NCBI GenBank assembly: GCA_021613535.1
Contig: CP075496.1
Location: 1,426,001-1,490,000, forward strand
Length of the DNA: 64,000 nucleotides
Direction of reading: 5' to 3'
From: Adineta vaga
Taxonomy: Eukaryota > Rotifera
The translations under genes were made by a program, and so were the position numbers. The notes under the pieces were generated by a model that was given only the letters and a program-made list of their open reading frames with translations, was not told the DNA's origin and made no database searches. This document shows positions 36,097-48,299 of this stretch, one piece after another (the stretch's first letter is position 1; every line of letters starts with the position of its first letter).

Positions 36097-39000
36097 AATG
36101 AAGTAAGTTCACTACCAGCAGTTAATGGTGCTGATGATGTAGAAGGAAGTTGACGTGAAGAATTTTGACCATTGTGTGGTCGTGGACCATGAGACTAAAT
36201 AACAAGAATCAATCAATGAAATAATGAATTTTGCATCATCAGATGACATACTCCACGTTTTAATGAAAGAGTTCGAGCAGGTTTAAAACGTGGATTGGAT
36301 GAAGGCGTATGTACAGAACAAATTTTGACAAAAATACTCATAAAACCAATCAGACCCAAAACACCTAAGACGAATGCCCACCAATATTCCTGGAAAAAAA
36401 TAAACCATCATTTCTCTTATACAAATTCAATTAGAATTCAAAAAACAAACCTGAATAAGTTGAGTGAGTGTTCGAATATTTTCTTCATTCAATAACATAT
36501 TTTTCAAGCGAGTGAGTGGACCTTCGGCATCGACGGCACGGCATTTACCAAATACATCACAATACCCAGCTGTACCAGCGCAGGCATGGCCTAAAACAAC
36601 CAGAAGATATAAACTCAGAAGAACAGACTAGTGTTAAACTAATATACCTGGTCGATGTTTATAACCAAAACCACTTTTACTGTGATTATTTGGCATACGA
36701 AGAGTCAATGTATCCACACAGGAATTTGTTCGAGCTAAAGATCAATTCAATTTTACTTGTTTAATTCAAAAACTTCTCTTACTTTCATAACAACCAATAT
36801 GACATAGATATTCTCGATCCACACCACGTTGTCTTAATGGATCTTCCATATTCGGTATTGTTAATGTACATTCAGATTTACTAATTAATGTACAAATACT
36901 TTTATTACATTCCTAAAAACAAAAATCGAATATTGAACTAGAATACAAGAATAGTTCAGTGATTGTACCCCTCGATCACATAATTGTGTGAAAAGATTGC
37001 ATGGTGTATCATTTGGTTTAAAGAATTGAGTGTCATTAAGAGGGCATGTTGCTTGAACACCACTAGACAGAAAGTATTTAAATGAAATAAGAATCTCGAA
37101 TTTACATTGTAACTTACTCGCATCGAACATCTCCGATACAATCTTGGCTAGCTTTATCTTTATGACATATATGAGTCGAAGATTGAAATGTACATTGATC
37201 TGAACAACATGGACCTTTCGAGGGACTAAATATTGGACAAAAACATTTAAAAAGAAAACAGAAAATAGTTTTGTATGATCTATACCTGCAACGAGCACCT
37301 GGTTTTAATTTACAACCTAATTTAGCATCCGGACCTCCCGCTGGATAACAACAATCATCTGTACATTCGGATATAAATCCACAATCACATTCTTCATCAT
37401 CTTCAACATTTCTATTTCCACAATAACCAACTTGTGAGCATTCTATTTGAAATCAAAAAGAAAACAAATAATATTTCAATTCTAAATGATTTTTTTTCTC
37501 TCCATTTCATACCAGTTAAACAATTCACTTTGCCCAAAAGTTGATTTTTAACTGATATAACAACTGGTCCCATCTTATCCATACTACAATTGGAAAATTT
37601 ATTATTATTTTCTTCAAGACCGGTTGTTGCTCGTCGATACATTATGTAATGACCATATGTTCCATCTCCACCACATTTTTCATCATCATGCTAGACGAAA
37701 CAAATATCCGATTAACTTTGTCTACGAAAAAACAACACACATGCTGTTATCTATACAAACCTCAGCACCAAGATTATGTCCAACTTCATGAGCAAAGGTT
37801 AGTTCTGTCATCAATGATGATGTCCGAGTATTATGATTGATAACTGTTATCATTCCTGTATTCAATGTTTTCATCACTCGTTGCCCTTCATAGATATCTT
37901 TTGCTGGTTTTTCACAAATACCACCACGGCTATCTAAATTGAGAAGATTACTAAATAGTTTTCAAAAGTTTACTTTCATCAGACATACTTGATGCAACAC
38001 TTCCCATCCATGCTAAACCTAATGTTCCATCACCAAAATCTCGTGCAGCAAAGATATATGCAAGACAATAATCAGCAAAATTTTCAGCTGAATGCCATGT
38101 TAACAAAACATTTGAATCAAGAAATGAACGACATATATTTGTTTCACTTAAACTGAGATTTTTATGTCCACAATCATCCGATGTTAAAATCTAAATTAAT
38201 AAAAAATGTTCTAGATAGAGAAGATAAGAGAACCTTGGATTCCTTTTGACTTTAACCTTCCGGGAGATGATATTCCCAATACATACTGTTAATGAATAGA
38301 ATCAATGTAAGAGAAAGATCATAATTCAATTAATTACTCATGCATTTCCCTCGACAGATCAACTTATAATGAAATGATTATAATTTAAAGAATAAACTCT
38401 AACTCTAACACAGTATTGTCTAATTTAAGAATGTTTACAACCTATTGGCATTCTCGTGATGTATGTTTACTTAATTAATTCACTAAACATAATTCTGCTC
38501 AATCTAGGGAATAATTTAATTATTCATCTCGCTGAACAGCATTTTGATCCATAACTGATATGTCCAAGGTCTTCATACAACATTTAACTCAAAACAAACA
38601 ACATACTCGAATTCGTTTTATTCGTAATGTAAATCGATATAAAACATCTCCATTTGATTCAAATCTTAGTGTGCGATAAATAGCATTTGCTGCTGTCACT
38701 GTTCGATAAAGGAATGTAACAATCGCATGAATAGTTGGTTCTTTTTCCTATGTACAAAAAGCGAATAATAGAAGATCTTTATAGAAAGAACAAGTGATCC
38801 TTACATTAAGACCTTCATTTTTGTACACAACATCCCATAGTGTTGGATCCACACGTATATAAATATAACAACAAGTTCTTTCACGTTCGTTTTTATTCGT
38901 TGTTGTTTGTCGTTTTGATCTTGTATATCGAGATTTAAAATCAAAATCTTCATCATCATGTTTTTCTAATCGTTCAGTTTCTTCTTTCATTTTCTTTCGT

Positions 39001-39774
39001 TTTTCACTTTTATCAAGTCCACAAAATGATGACGATGATTCTTCTTCTTCATTAACCACAAATCGTTTCGATCGAAATGGATTATTACTATTATATTTTG
39101 TCATATCTACATCCAATGCATTATAAATAATCGATGGTCCAGCATGTAATAATTTATCTCCATATTTACGAGTTGGTTCAATATGCCAAGTTTCATTTGA
39201 TGTTTTAATTGTTCCATCAAACCAATTCGAATAAAATCCACCACTAACATAAGATTGATCGGGATTATCTAATTGAATTCAAAAAGAAGAGAATAAGTAT
39301 GTTGTGCATGGAAATCATTTACCTAAGATAAAACCATCGTAGAGAATAGAAGAATCTATAGGGATATAATTCGATGATTCAAGATGAAGATCTGCATCAG
39401 TTGCAAAGAATTCATTGGTATTTTTTAAAACCAATGTAATATTTCTAGAAAGAATGAAAACGAAAGTGAATGGATCCTATTTCAAAAGGTTTGTTCTTAC
39501 TTATGATCAAGTTCTAATGTAAGAATACGATCGGGATTACTTTCGATAATTGAACGTTTTCGTCGATGATGTGTCGTCGTTGTTTCATCATGAATTGCAC
39601 GAATAAACTGATAACGATTAATACCATAGGAAGAAAGATGATCAGCATTAACTAGAATAACGAATTGTAAGTCAAAAATGAAATCTTTTTTTATGAAAGA
39701 CAATTACCAAATAGAACATATTGACATGGCCAGAAGATTGGCAAGAAAAACAGAAGAATGAGCGACCACGTCAT
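35883..39774 (-). CDS. ADAM10: ADAM10 (Kuzbanian-type) membrane metalloprotease
   Basis: Start ATG at 39774 gives a signal peptide (MTWSLILLFFLPIFWPC). The prodomain has RSKR sites that fit furin cleavage (about 38910-38930). The catalytic domain includes DYCLAYIFAARDFGDGTLGL and the zinc site HEVGHNLGAEHDD, split by an intron after GAE, then YIMYRRATTGLEENNNKFS. The disintegrin region includes EECDCGFISECTDDCCYPAG and KLKPGARCSPSKGPCC. The Cys-rich region is followed by a transmembrane segment (WWAFVLGVLGLIGFMSIFV), with KICSVHTPSSNP identical to vertebrate ADAM10. Role: sheds ectodomains such as Notch and cadherins. Introns are mostly short; one is about 410 bp (38.2-38.6 kb). The cytosolic tail contains about 13 Gln; its very end is uncertain (see finding). 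Confidence 0.95.
36057..36095 (-). repeat. (CAA)13 trinucleotide repeat encoding polyglutamine in ADAM10 tail
   Basis: Thirteen uninterrupted TTG units on the plus strand (CAA in the gene's sense) give a Gln run in the frame set by the preceding splice junction. Further CAG/CAA/CCA codons follow. Confidence 0.9.
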
Positions 39775-40545
39775 TCATTCAGCCGTTATTCTTTTAATAT
39801 CTAGAACAAATCATTACAATACTCTATGAAGACCTTGAAACAGTAGAATAATTCATTCATTTGAACTATATGATTAAATGGAGAGTATTATTGTAGAACT
39901 CAATGAACTATTTATAGAAAAAGTAATGACGTGTCGAACCTCGATGATATCTTCCATTACCAAACCGCAAACAGACATAATTCACATTATTCTCGATTTC
40001 AAGGCACAAACGGTTAACCCAGCTGATGAGAATAGAATAGAAAAAGAAAGAAACAACCAACAAGGCAAGTAAGGAAGCAAAAAAGTCTCATTTCTCTTCA
40101 ACCAATAAGAATTTTTCAATTGACAAAAAACGCATTTCTTCCAGATAAAAATTACTCGTATTATGTTTTTTAAATAGTTTTTCTTTTAAAATAAAAAAAA
40201 CATCCGTCTGATTATTCTTTGTTCATCGTTTCGAACGCCATCTATATGAACCAACATCGACATCAGAAATGCAATTGAGTACATTTTTATATTCATCGTC
40301 TATTTTTCTCGATCACCTTTTCAAATTTACATTTTATTCGTATTAAAAACACTAACGAATTTCTTGATGATGACGACAACCATTCTACTAGCGTGCATCA
40401 CTATTAGACGAAATCATTATCGAATCTAAAGAAACTCTTAACCTTCTTCTCTTCTTCGTCATACTTATTTACCTCTTTCATTTTATTCATTATGTTGTTT
40501 TGTTTTCTATTTGCGATTGCGATAATATAATTAACGAATTTTTAG
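39775..40545. promoter_or_regulatory. Divergent intergenic region (ADAM10 / lysine-rich membrane protein)
   Basis: A 771-bp gap between divergent starts, expected to hold both promoters. A 64-codon frame at 39878-40072 has no support. No motif could be pinned down. Confidence 0.4.
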
Positions 40546-42110
40546 ATGGCATCAATATCTTTTTTTGAACAATTGACAAGTAGTGTGTCATTATCGACGA
40601 TGACCATTATTTCCGTCATTACTTTAGCTGTTATTTTAATCGCTACAGTTGGATGTCGAATCTTTTTCTCATCGACAAAAAAATCGAAATCAAGTTCGTC
40701 CAAACAACAAACGAATAAAGATAAAAAATCCAAAGAAGCTAATACAAAAAAACCATCAACTGATACAACAACAACATCGTCAAATAAGAAAAAACCAAAA
40801 AAGAATGCAACACCAACAGCACCTGTGAAAGCTGTCATTTCATCTACATCCACAAGTTCACAATCGGAAGAAAGTGAAGAAGAAAAAGTGGATCTTGTAC
40901 AAAAGACTAAGAAGGTTTGTTACTAATCATCGTTCATACAATGAAAAACAAAACATTGATTTAATCACTTTTAGCCAAATAAGGTGTCTACAGGTAAAAA
41001 ACCATCTCAAATCGATACAAATAACAAGGCTGCTAACGTGAATAATGACAATAAGACACCGTCAATACCAGCAAAACAACAACAAGCACCTGCACGTAAT
41101 GAAAATGTTAGTGGCGATGCAAAGAAGAAACAAACAAAAGCAGTTGAAACACCAGCACCTACTAAACAACAAGCACCAGCAAAAAGTATATGAAAAAACG
41201 AAAATTTACTATGATAACTAAGTTGTTGTATTATTTAGATGCTGCTTCTAACAAGGTCAATACAAATGTTTCTAATAAGAAACCAATTGTAGCTGCTAAT
41301 TCAGAACCAAAACAAGATTCACCTACAGTTGATGAAAGTAATCTTGAGCAAGAAGATGAAGGTCAATGGGTTACACAAGGTAGTAAACAAGTTACTAGTC
41401 GTAGTAAAAATAAAGGAAAAAATGACACAACAACTACTGCTAACAATAATAATCAACAATCTGCATCAAAATCGTCAAAAGATCGTAAGAGTGGATCGGA
41501 AAAACAAAAGGCAACAGCTGCATCATCTGTAGCTAAAGCTGATTCCGATGTTGAAACAGCTACAGCATTAATGTCTTCAGCTAATCCAACTCCTGCACCA
41601 GCTCGACTTCAAGAACCAATTGAAATCTGTCAACTCTTACCAACAGGTGAAAATCGTTATACAGCTAGTGATGATTGGTGGAAACAAGCATTAAATAAAC
41701 AACAAACATTTGCTATTGCTGATATCGGTGATTGGCCTGAACGTGATCAAGATGAACAATATGTTGTCAATGTTAAACGTATTGTACCAGTTAAACAAAT
41801 GAATAATAATACGAAAACAGCATTAACAGAAAAAGATATCAATGTTGATGACAATGATCATGTTCAAAATTATAAAAATGCTCAAGATGATCAGGTAGAA
41901 TAATATTTAAATGGAAAGAAACTGAAAATAATTCATTATGATAGAAATCAAATTTTAGTGAACAGACGAATTCATCATCGGTTTTGACAGGTAAATTATC
42001 TCATGGATTTCACTTTTCAATAAGATATTTGTATATTTTACATAGATGAATCAGCTAATACAACATCTCATTCAAAAAAGGCAGCCACCAATGTCCGTCG
42101 TATTTCTTAA
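40546..42110 (+). CDS. Single-pass membrane protein with long Lys/Ser/Thr/Gln-rich cytosolic region (metadherin-like architecture)
   Basis: Exons 40546-40914, 40975-41185, 41239-41894, 41966-41990 and 42046-42110, all in phase. The N-terminus has one membrane helix (TIISVITLAVILIATVGC, residues about 20-38) followed by a basic stop-transfer stretch. Several hundred low-complexity residues follow (KKPKKN, TPTAPVK, acidic SEESEEEK). A more ordered part contains EDEGQWVTQGSKQVTSRSKN and DDWWKQALNKQQTFAIADIG. The design (short lumenal tip, one TM, lysine-rich tail with W-containing acidic motifs) resembles LYRIC/metadherin or ER ribosome-binding proteins, but no diagnostic motif proves either. 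The fourth exon uses the AG at 41965; the nearer AG at 41958 would give an immediate stop. Confidence 0.7.
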
Positions 42111-44225
42111 GTAAATTAGAAATTGAATCTTCTCTTGTTGTTCCTATTCTATCTCCGATTATTTATCTGTTTTTCTTTTACATGTATTTCTTTGTTCATG
42201 CAACTATCAAAGTTTCTTTTTGTCCTATCGGTTGAAGGTTGAGGATGATTTTTGCACGCTTTTAACTACGTGTGTGTGTGTGTCATTTTTTATTCCTCTT
42301 CTACTTTTTTTGTTTGTTTTCATATGTATGTTTATTAGGGAATGGGGTGTGTTGGGATTTTTTGTGGGTGGGTGATTGAACGCGTGCAATTTTCATTTTA
42401 CACATATGTTAAGTTTGTTCTTAGTTAGAACATTTATCTTTCAACAGTAATTTTATTTCTTGTTCTGTTTTTGTTAATCAGAGTGCTAAACAAAAGAAAC
42501 AAAAAGTAACACCGGAAAAAAACACTTCATTTTTGCTTGATAATTATTTGACGCTTCCGATTTGTTTTATGTCTCTGATTTCTTCTTCTTTCTTCTATAT
42601 TACTACTGTTGTGTTGTTTTTTTCCTCTTCTATCTTTTCTTGTTATTATTGCGACTGGAGTAGAAAAAAAAGAAATAGAAAGGTGAATTTGTTTTTGTCT
42701 TCGTTTTGAATGCAAATTTCGTTGAAATGATGTTGAATGAGAAAGAATTGTGTAGGTCGAAAGTCATGATGAGAGAAGGGCGGAAAGAAAAAACAAATAG
42801 GGGCATGATGTACTCATTTGATTTACGTGTGATAAACAAAAATAGAAAGGTTTCTTTGAATCAATATTTTGTATGGTTAAAGTAATCATTGGTTCGATGC
42901 TTTATGATCAGAAAAGCAATTAATTGTTTTGTTTTCTGTGAAAACAAGGAAGCGAACATCTAGTCGCTGACATGTCAAAACTCTAAAGTGGAATCAACGA
43001 TCTAGCTACTAGGCAAAATCTTTACGGCGATTCAGTTCTTAAGCAACATTCGGAAAGTGTCTGACCAAAGCATTATACCCCATGCTATCTAGATAAACTA
43101 GTGTGCGACACACGAACAAAGGTCTTTTTTAGTTTTCACATAGAAGTATGACTGATGTTTTGCTATTTCGCATGCTGTTGTTCAGTTGTTATACGGATTC
43201 TATTTGTTTCTGTTTCTTTCACAAACTGTTAATAGTCAAATCGGTAATCATGATGGTGGCCGAAAAACAAATGGCTGACAGGCGTTCTGTCAATAAACTT
43301 TCGTCGACGCGACACTTCGCCGAAAAAGTTACATCGATAGTACAATTCGCCGACAAAACACACTCCACTAGATGTTTCTAGACTTTACAGAAGATCATGA
43401 GGTTGCGACTTTGGGTGTCGATGTCAGTGAGGTTGTAGGTGAGAGATTTCAGTAATGGTGTCAAACAGACGAAAGAATATTTTGTATGATCAAATCAAAT
43501 GTGTAGAGAATAATAGGATTCGCAATAAACAAAATCTTTGTTTCTATTGATCAATTCTTTAATAAATTCTTACCAAGGTAATGATTGATTTACTGAAACA
43601 AGAAGTGTTAAACTCCATAAATGTTCATAATGATCAAGAATCATCTGGAGGGTGTGGGTGTATAGTTACCACAAGAATAGTATTCTTTCGAATTCTACTT
43701 TGTTTTCTTGTTGGAAGTTTGTTTATTGGTGTCGCTGTGTTTTTGGTGGTTATGATAGGGAGGTTTCTGTTGTTTTCTATTCAATGGGGAAAAGCGAAAT
43801 CTAAATGAAGAGAGAGTTTTGTCTTTTTGGTCTTTGCTGAAAGAGAATATGTGAAGTTAATATGTATGTTTTATTTAAAACTGATATTCATGTGAATTTA
43901 TTTTGTTAGAATATGGACACAGTTGATATACTATAGAAGTAGGTACGAATAGAATGGAAGAAAAGTAAAGAAAACAAAAATGAAATATGTTTTGCTAAGT
44001 TTTGGTTGATCATCTAGAAAACAAAAGAAAGGCGTTTAATTGATTGTATTGAATTATATAAGTGGACCAGCTATGACAAGGATTAGCTGCAGTAGTGGAA
44101 TTTTATCCCTGGATAAATAGTTGAGAGTTTTATTTTGTATATGATGGATATCAAGGTTGAGGAATAATTTCGAGAGAAATATTGTTTGATTCTGTATGAT
44201 CTTCGAGATAGGTTTTCCAAATTGT
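42111..44225. other. Intergenic; low-complexity and no supported gene
   Basis: Contains a (TG)n run at about 42272-42284, a G-rich patch at 42340-42375 with GTGTTGGG and TTGTGGGTGGGTG words, and T-rich tracts. A 75-codon frame at 43581-43808 has a hydrophobic C-terminal half, but hydrophobic frames are common in T-rich DNA. Confidence 0.5.
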
Positions 44226-45310
44226 TTAAGTACGTTCTTGGAATTGGTGCAGTATGTTACCTCTTAACGTTGATGAAATATACCATTTTTCTTTATCTTG
44301 TTGATCTTTTCCTTGTTTAATAGTGATTTCTAACTGTTGTTTATCATATTTGAATATAATATGACGAAGTTTTTCATAGATTGATTGATCGAGACTAAGT
44401 TTACTATCTACAGCATTGAACTATTTAAAGAACTCTTCCAGATGATGATTAATATACTCGGAACTGTAACCATTAAGACGGAATTTTTCTTCAAGATATT
44501 GTCGTTCATGACCGAAATCGTGTACTTTTGAACAATAAAGTACAGCACGAACAAGACACGCTCGTAATAACGCTGAATACATGAAACGTGGATGACCGAA
44601 AACATAAGATAAATAGCTTGATTGAGAACCTTGATCATGATTAATTTTTGTTTGTAGACAACCATTAACATGATATATTTCAGCATCAATATAATTAACT
44701 GTCTGTCCAATTGTTGTTGTTATTTTTATAGGAGAAGAAGATATTTGTTTTTTCTTTATATTATGGTTAGATAATAATGAATAAAGTTCGTTTTTAGTAT
44801 CATTCCAAGAAATATTCATTAATAAACTAGTCAATGGAGATTGATTAGCACTACCTTTATTTTGTCGTTATATCTTTTCTTGAAAGATAAATATTTGGTT
44901 TTCAAGAACAAAATGAATAAGTTGAAGAACAGTATTAATCGATAGACGTTGATGACTATTTCCACTATCAACTTGATAATATTCATTAAGAAAACGTTCT
45001 AATGTTTCCATGATTTCTTTATGAGATATAATTGTAGATAGATCATGAATAGAAATAGTAGCAAATGATGTTGTTGATAATAATAAACCTTGTTTTGCAT
45101 ATGTTTCTAGAGCATATATGGACTCATCGCCTACGGCAAATGAGACAACATACAGATTTACTGCTGAACGATCCAAAAGATACGTATGATGACTTTTCAT
45201 CCAAAGATGAACATCTCATAGTGAACTTGAATTTATTGACAAAGAAATTAGGAAATATACATTTCGATTACAATTAATCAAATTCGGCATTTGACGACTT
45301 CAATAACTTG
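44226..45310 (-). pseudogene. Reverse-transcriptase C-terminal half, degenerate (Penelope-like / bdelloid RT)
   Basis: Read right to left, one frame continues over about 1 kb with in-frame stops at 44866-44868 (TAA), 44418-44420 (TAG) and one further upstream near 45217. Family landmarks are a palm-like ATISIHDLSTIISHKEIMET, LIHFVLENQIFIF, a late motif FGHPRFMYSALLRACLVRAV, and the tail GYSSEYINHHLEEFF then LSLDQSIYEKLRHIIFKYDK. These match RT genes I know from bdelloid genomes, probably Penelope/Athena-like. The catalytic YxDD region is gone: SLLMNI runs straight into SWNDTKNELYSLL, which implies an in-frame deletion of about 40 residues. The copy is dead. The N-terminal half lies on the other strand just to the right. 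Confidence 0.75.
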
Positions 45311-45660
45311 GAACAAATTCTCAATGTTATTATTGGTATTAATGGCAATTTTCTTCGTCAATGGTTTATATGAAAAAAGCTGAATATTCGCTTGTTCAAA
45401 TTCATCTGTATAGTCTTTTTTCATTATACTCTTCATCTGTGTACATCACAATTTTTTCTGTACCATGTGGAACAAGTGGGAACACTGGAGCTTAGTAATC
45501 TTCGTGGTGTCGATGGCGATATTTGCTATAGTGGGATGTATATGCACTTAAAGTCGTCTAATAGGGTAAAAAGTACCAACTTTACCTGGACGTCCTCTTT
45601 GTGGATGGTCCACAAGAAATAAACTAAAGTATTAAACATGAATTATTTTGTATCTTTTAG

Positions 45661-46208
45661 AATTTTGATAATAATGACAATAATCAACAATCGTCATACG
45701 TCGACAATCTGAAGAAAATAATCGAAGAAAAAGATAAATTTGCTGCTAAGGATAAACTTATCGAACAGTTTCTTTGATTCTATTAACACTCGTTTATGGA
45801 AGCCGGGTTTGAGAGCATCAGAAAAATACAAATCATTTCAGCGTAATTGTCTTTTTCGAGAATTTGAATGTCGACAGAAACAAGCAAGACTAACTAGAAA
45901 AACATCTTTCGAGTATAGATAATATCGATGTAAAGAAATTTTGTTTAAATTTAGCAAGTAGAGTGCACAGTGAAGTACTGAAAACTCCTAAAAGGAAACT
46001 GGAAAATTTAAATGAGAATCCTATTGGAAAAAACTATGAAGAAATGAAACTAAAATTAATTCATAACATCTCATCAAATACTCTGTCGCAAGCAGAAGAA
46101 AGATTACTATGTCGTGGTTGGGATTTTCGTAAAAAAAATGAAATGAAGAAGTTTTTAGATTTCGAAACAGATCTTAAATTAAATGCGATGAAATCAACTG
46201 AAATATAA
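45661..46208 (+). pseudogene. Reverse-transcriptase N-terminal half fused to a coiled-coil exon, frameshifted
   Basis: Starts at an intron acceptor (TATCTTTTAG) at 45660. The first 38 codons are a charged coiled coil (NLKKIIEEKDKFAAKDKL). An extra T near 45773 then breaks the frame. Downstream frames carry DSINTRLWKPGLRASEKYKS and FREFECRQKQARL. After another shift near 45910 comes NPIGKNYEEMKLKLIHNISS with LSQAEERLLCRGWDF, ending at 46208. These are N-terminal segments of the same RT family as the minus-strand fragment at 44.2-45.3 kb. The two halves therefore point away from each other, which suggests an inversion or two insertions. Confidence 0.65.
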
Positions 46209-46234
46209 AGTATAAACTATTTTCTATCTTTTAG

Positions 46235-46477
46235 AACTACGATAATAATAACCAGACGAAACGAAAGATAGACAACGAACAATCGAACATCGACGATTTA
46301 CTGCAGATCATCAAAGAGAAAGATAAATTACTTGAAGCAAAAGACAAACTCATTGATCAATTATTAAAGAGTAACGGCTGTCTGTCAAAACAAGTAGAAG
46401 AACTGCAATCAAAATTAAATAAATTGAAAAAACAAATGGATGAAATTTGTGGAAATACATCAAACGGGAATACATAG
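46235..46477 (+). CDS. Coiled-coil exon, stand-alone (80 codons)
   Basis: An open frame following the acceptor CTATCTTTTAG at 46234 and ending in TAG at 46475. It is nearly all coiled coil: KRKIDNEQSNIDDLLQIIKE, KDKLLEAKDKLIDQLLK, VEELQSKLNKLKKQMDEI. It is clearly paralogous to the first exon of the RT fragment at 45661 and to exon 2 of the gene at 47538. Its own first exon (with a start codon) was not found, so it may be the end of a gene or a stranded duplicate. Function unknown; dimerisation is inferred. Confidence 0.5.
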   Translation, partial: NYDNNNQTKRKIDNEQSNIDDLLQIIKEKDKLLEAKDKLIDQLLKSNGCLSKQVEELQSKLNKLKKQMDEICGNTSNGNT

Positions 46478-46878
46478 ATAAATAAAAATTTTAGTTAGCA
46501 AAATTAGAAATGACGGGAAAACATTTTTTATAACAAACATTGCAAATGATTGTCCATTACTTCATGATCATTTAGAATTTGTATATACAATCAAATTAAT
46601 TCTTCACATTTTAAAGTAGCTGTACTTCTTGGTTCAATTTTGACATATTAAGTGATGAATTCTATTTCTAATAATGAACTTAAATATAGAAAAATCTTAT
46701 ATCCGCACTCAGGTCATTTTTTATTTATTTTAAATGTAAAATATGTTTATGACTTCATCTATCATCATTTTTTTTCCTATTATGTACATAATAACATTTA
46801 TTCTTTCTCTTTCTTACGTGTGTATATATTCGTAATCTCTCTCTTTTCTCTCTAGATTCGTATCTATAAGCTGACTTT

Positions 46879-47051
46879 GACTACCCTGGTCAATGAAAAC
46901 GAAGTCGTTTACAATATGTTTTCGGAATGTAAACCGTGACAAAACGGTGACTTTACGGGCGAAAATGAACCGTTTTGTTCCGTAATTACGGGCACAGATT
47001 TACGGCATCGTAAAGGCCGTATACGGACCGCATCGTTCGACCTGGGTAGTC
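46879..47051. mobile_element. 173-bp MITE-like element with 13-bp terminal inverted repeats
   Basis: The left end GACTACCCTGGTC and right end GACCTGGGTAGTC are inverted repeats with one mismatch. The interior is GC-richer than its surroundings and full of words such as ACGG/CCGT (for example AAACGGTGACTTTACGGGCG, CGTAAAGGCCGTATACGGAC), which can pair internally. No ORF. The target-site duplication is unclear. A related end (GTCGACCTGGGTATA) lies at about 47369-47383. Confidence 0.6.
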
Positions 47052-47537
47052 TAAAATTATTTCCACGTTCACCACGTTCGATAATATATTGTTATACGTT
47101 TATTTAGATCGTCATTTAATCATCATCAAAAACACGTCTAGAATGGATTTTTTGAAAAGTCTACAATCATCTATTTACATGGTAAGATGAATTGAATATA
47201 CATTTGTGATTGCCGCTTTCAGGTTTGAAAAAGAACGCTCATAAAATATGCAGCTTCCGACGGAAATTTTACTGACGGAATCTAATACAGATCCGTCACC
47301 AGGAATCCGACAGGATTTTATAGAAACGTTGGATCCCATAGGGTCCTATCGGATTCAATATCGGATTGGTCGACCTGGGTATATATAGTTATTTGTGTTC
47401 ATATATGTATCTATTAAAATCGAAGTGAAATGTAACGAGAAAAGGTATGTTTCTTTCTCAGATTACTCTGTCCATAGTTTGTGAAATAAGCCCTCAAAGG
47501 CATCCGTTCACATAAATACATACGTTCGTACACCGCT

Positions 47538-47928
47538 ATGTCGAACTCGGACAATAAGATTAATGGCGTGCTTCCAAGTATTGAAGTAAGAAATTGACTC
47601 AGGTGTTATGCATAAATTACTTTGTACCTTTTAGAATTGCAATGAAAATAATGCAAAGAAGCGGAAGATCGACAATGATGAGCAATCAGAAGTCGAGCAA
47701 CACAGAAAAGTTATTGAAGCAAAAGATCAATTAATTAATCATTTAGTACGAACTACTGATGCTTTAACCAAAACAAATGAAGAATTGAAAGCTAAAGTTG
47801 CTATGTTGCAAAACAAAATGACTGAATATGAAGCAAATTTATCGACTAGATCCAACTCCAATTCTCCACCATTAATGAAAAAATATTTATTTTGTTTTGT
47901 TCGTTTGCCTGATCATTTACATTTATAA
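47538..47928 (+). CDS. Small coiled-coil protein, 113 aa
   Basis: Exon 1 is 47538-47585 (MSNSDNKINGVLPSIE, GTAAGA donor). Exon 2 is 47635-47928 after TACCTTTTAG, phase 0. Residues 25-85 form a coiled coil (KRKIDNDEQSEVEQHRKVIE, LTKTNEELKAKVAMLQNKM). The C-terminus is short and hydrophobic. Both the acceptor context and the sequence after it (AAT..CAATGAAAATAATG) match the exons starting at 45661 and 46235, so this is a tandem family. It is the only member with a complete start. The function is unknown. Its association with an RT fragment that carries the same coil at its N-terminus suggests exchange between a retroelement and a host gene. Confidence 0.65.
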
Positions 47929-48299
47929 TTTTTCTTTGTCTTTGTATGTTGTGAATCTTTGGTCATGAACATATTATAGATATATTTGTATGCAGCTAAA
48001 TAGTCGGCTCGTTATTAAAATAAATTGATTGATTATTACAAAACATGAGTATTTACTTCCTAATAAAATTCCCGTCAGAATATACACAATTCCCCTAAAA
48101 ATTTTCTCGAAGTAGTTTAAGACTGGTTTGAGAGAGAATACAAAATGAAAAGAGATCTTGCCGCGGTATAAGTAATATTACGAACAAGACATATATCTAC
48201 ACCCTTAAGATAGTATTCGACAATAAAAAATGTACGAATACATGCTTTTCAAACACATCAAAATGATTATTTATTTCATTAATAAATCTTTATAGTGTT

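Noticed and set aside
42340-42380. G-rich patch resembling bdelloid telomere-type TGTGGG words
   Set aside because: Only a few imperfect units in intergenic DNA between ordinary genes; not a telomeric array.
43581-43808. 75-codon frame with a hydrophobic C-terminal half
   Set aside because: T-rich DNA readily gives hydrophobic frames; no family, no introns, no conserved start context.
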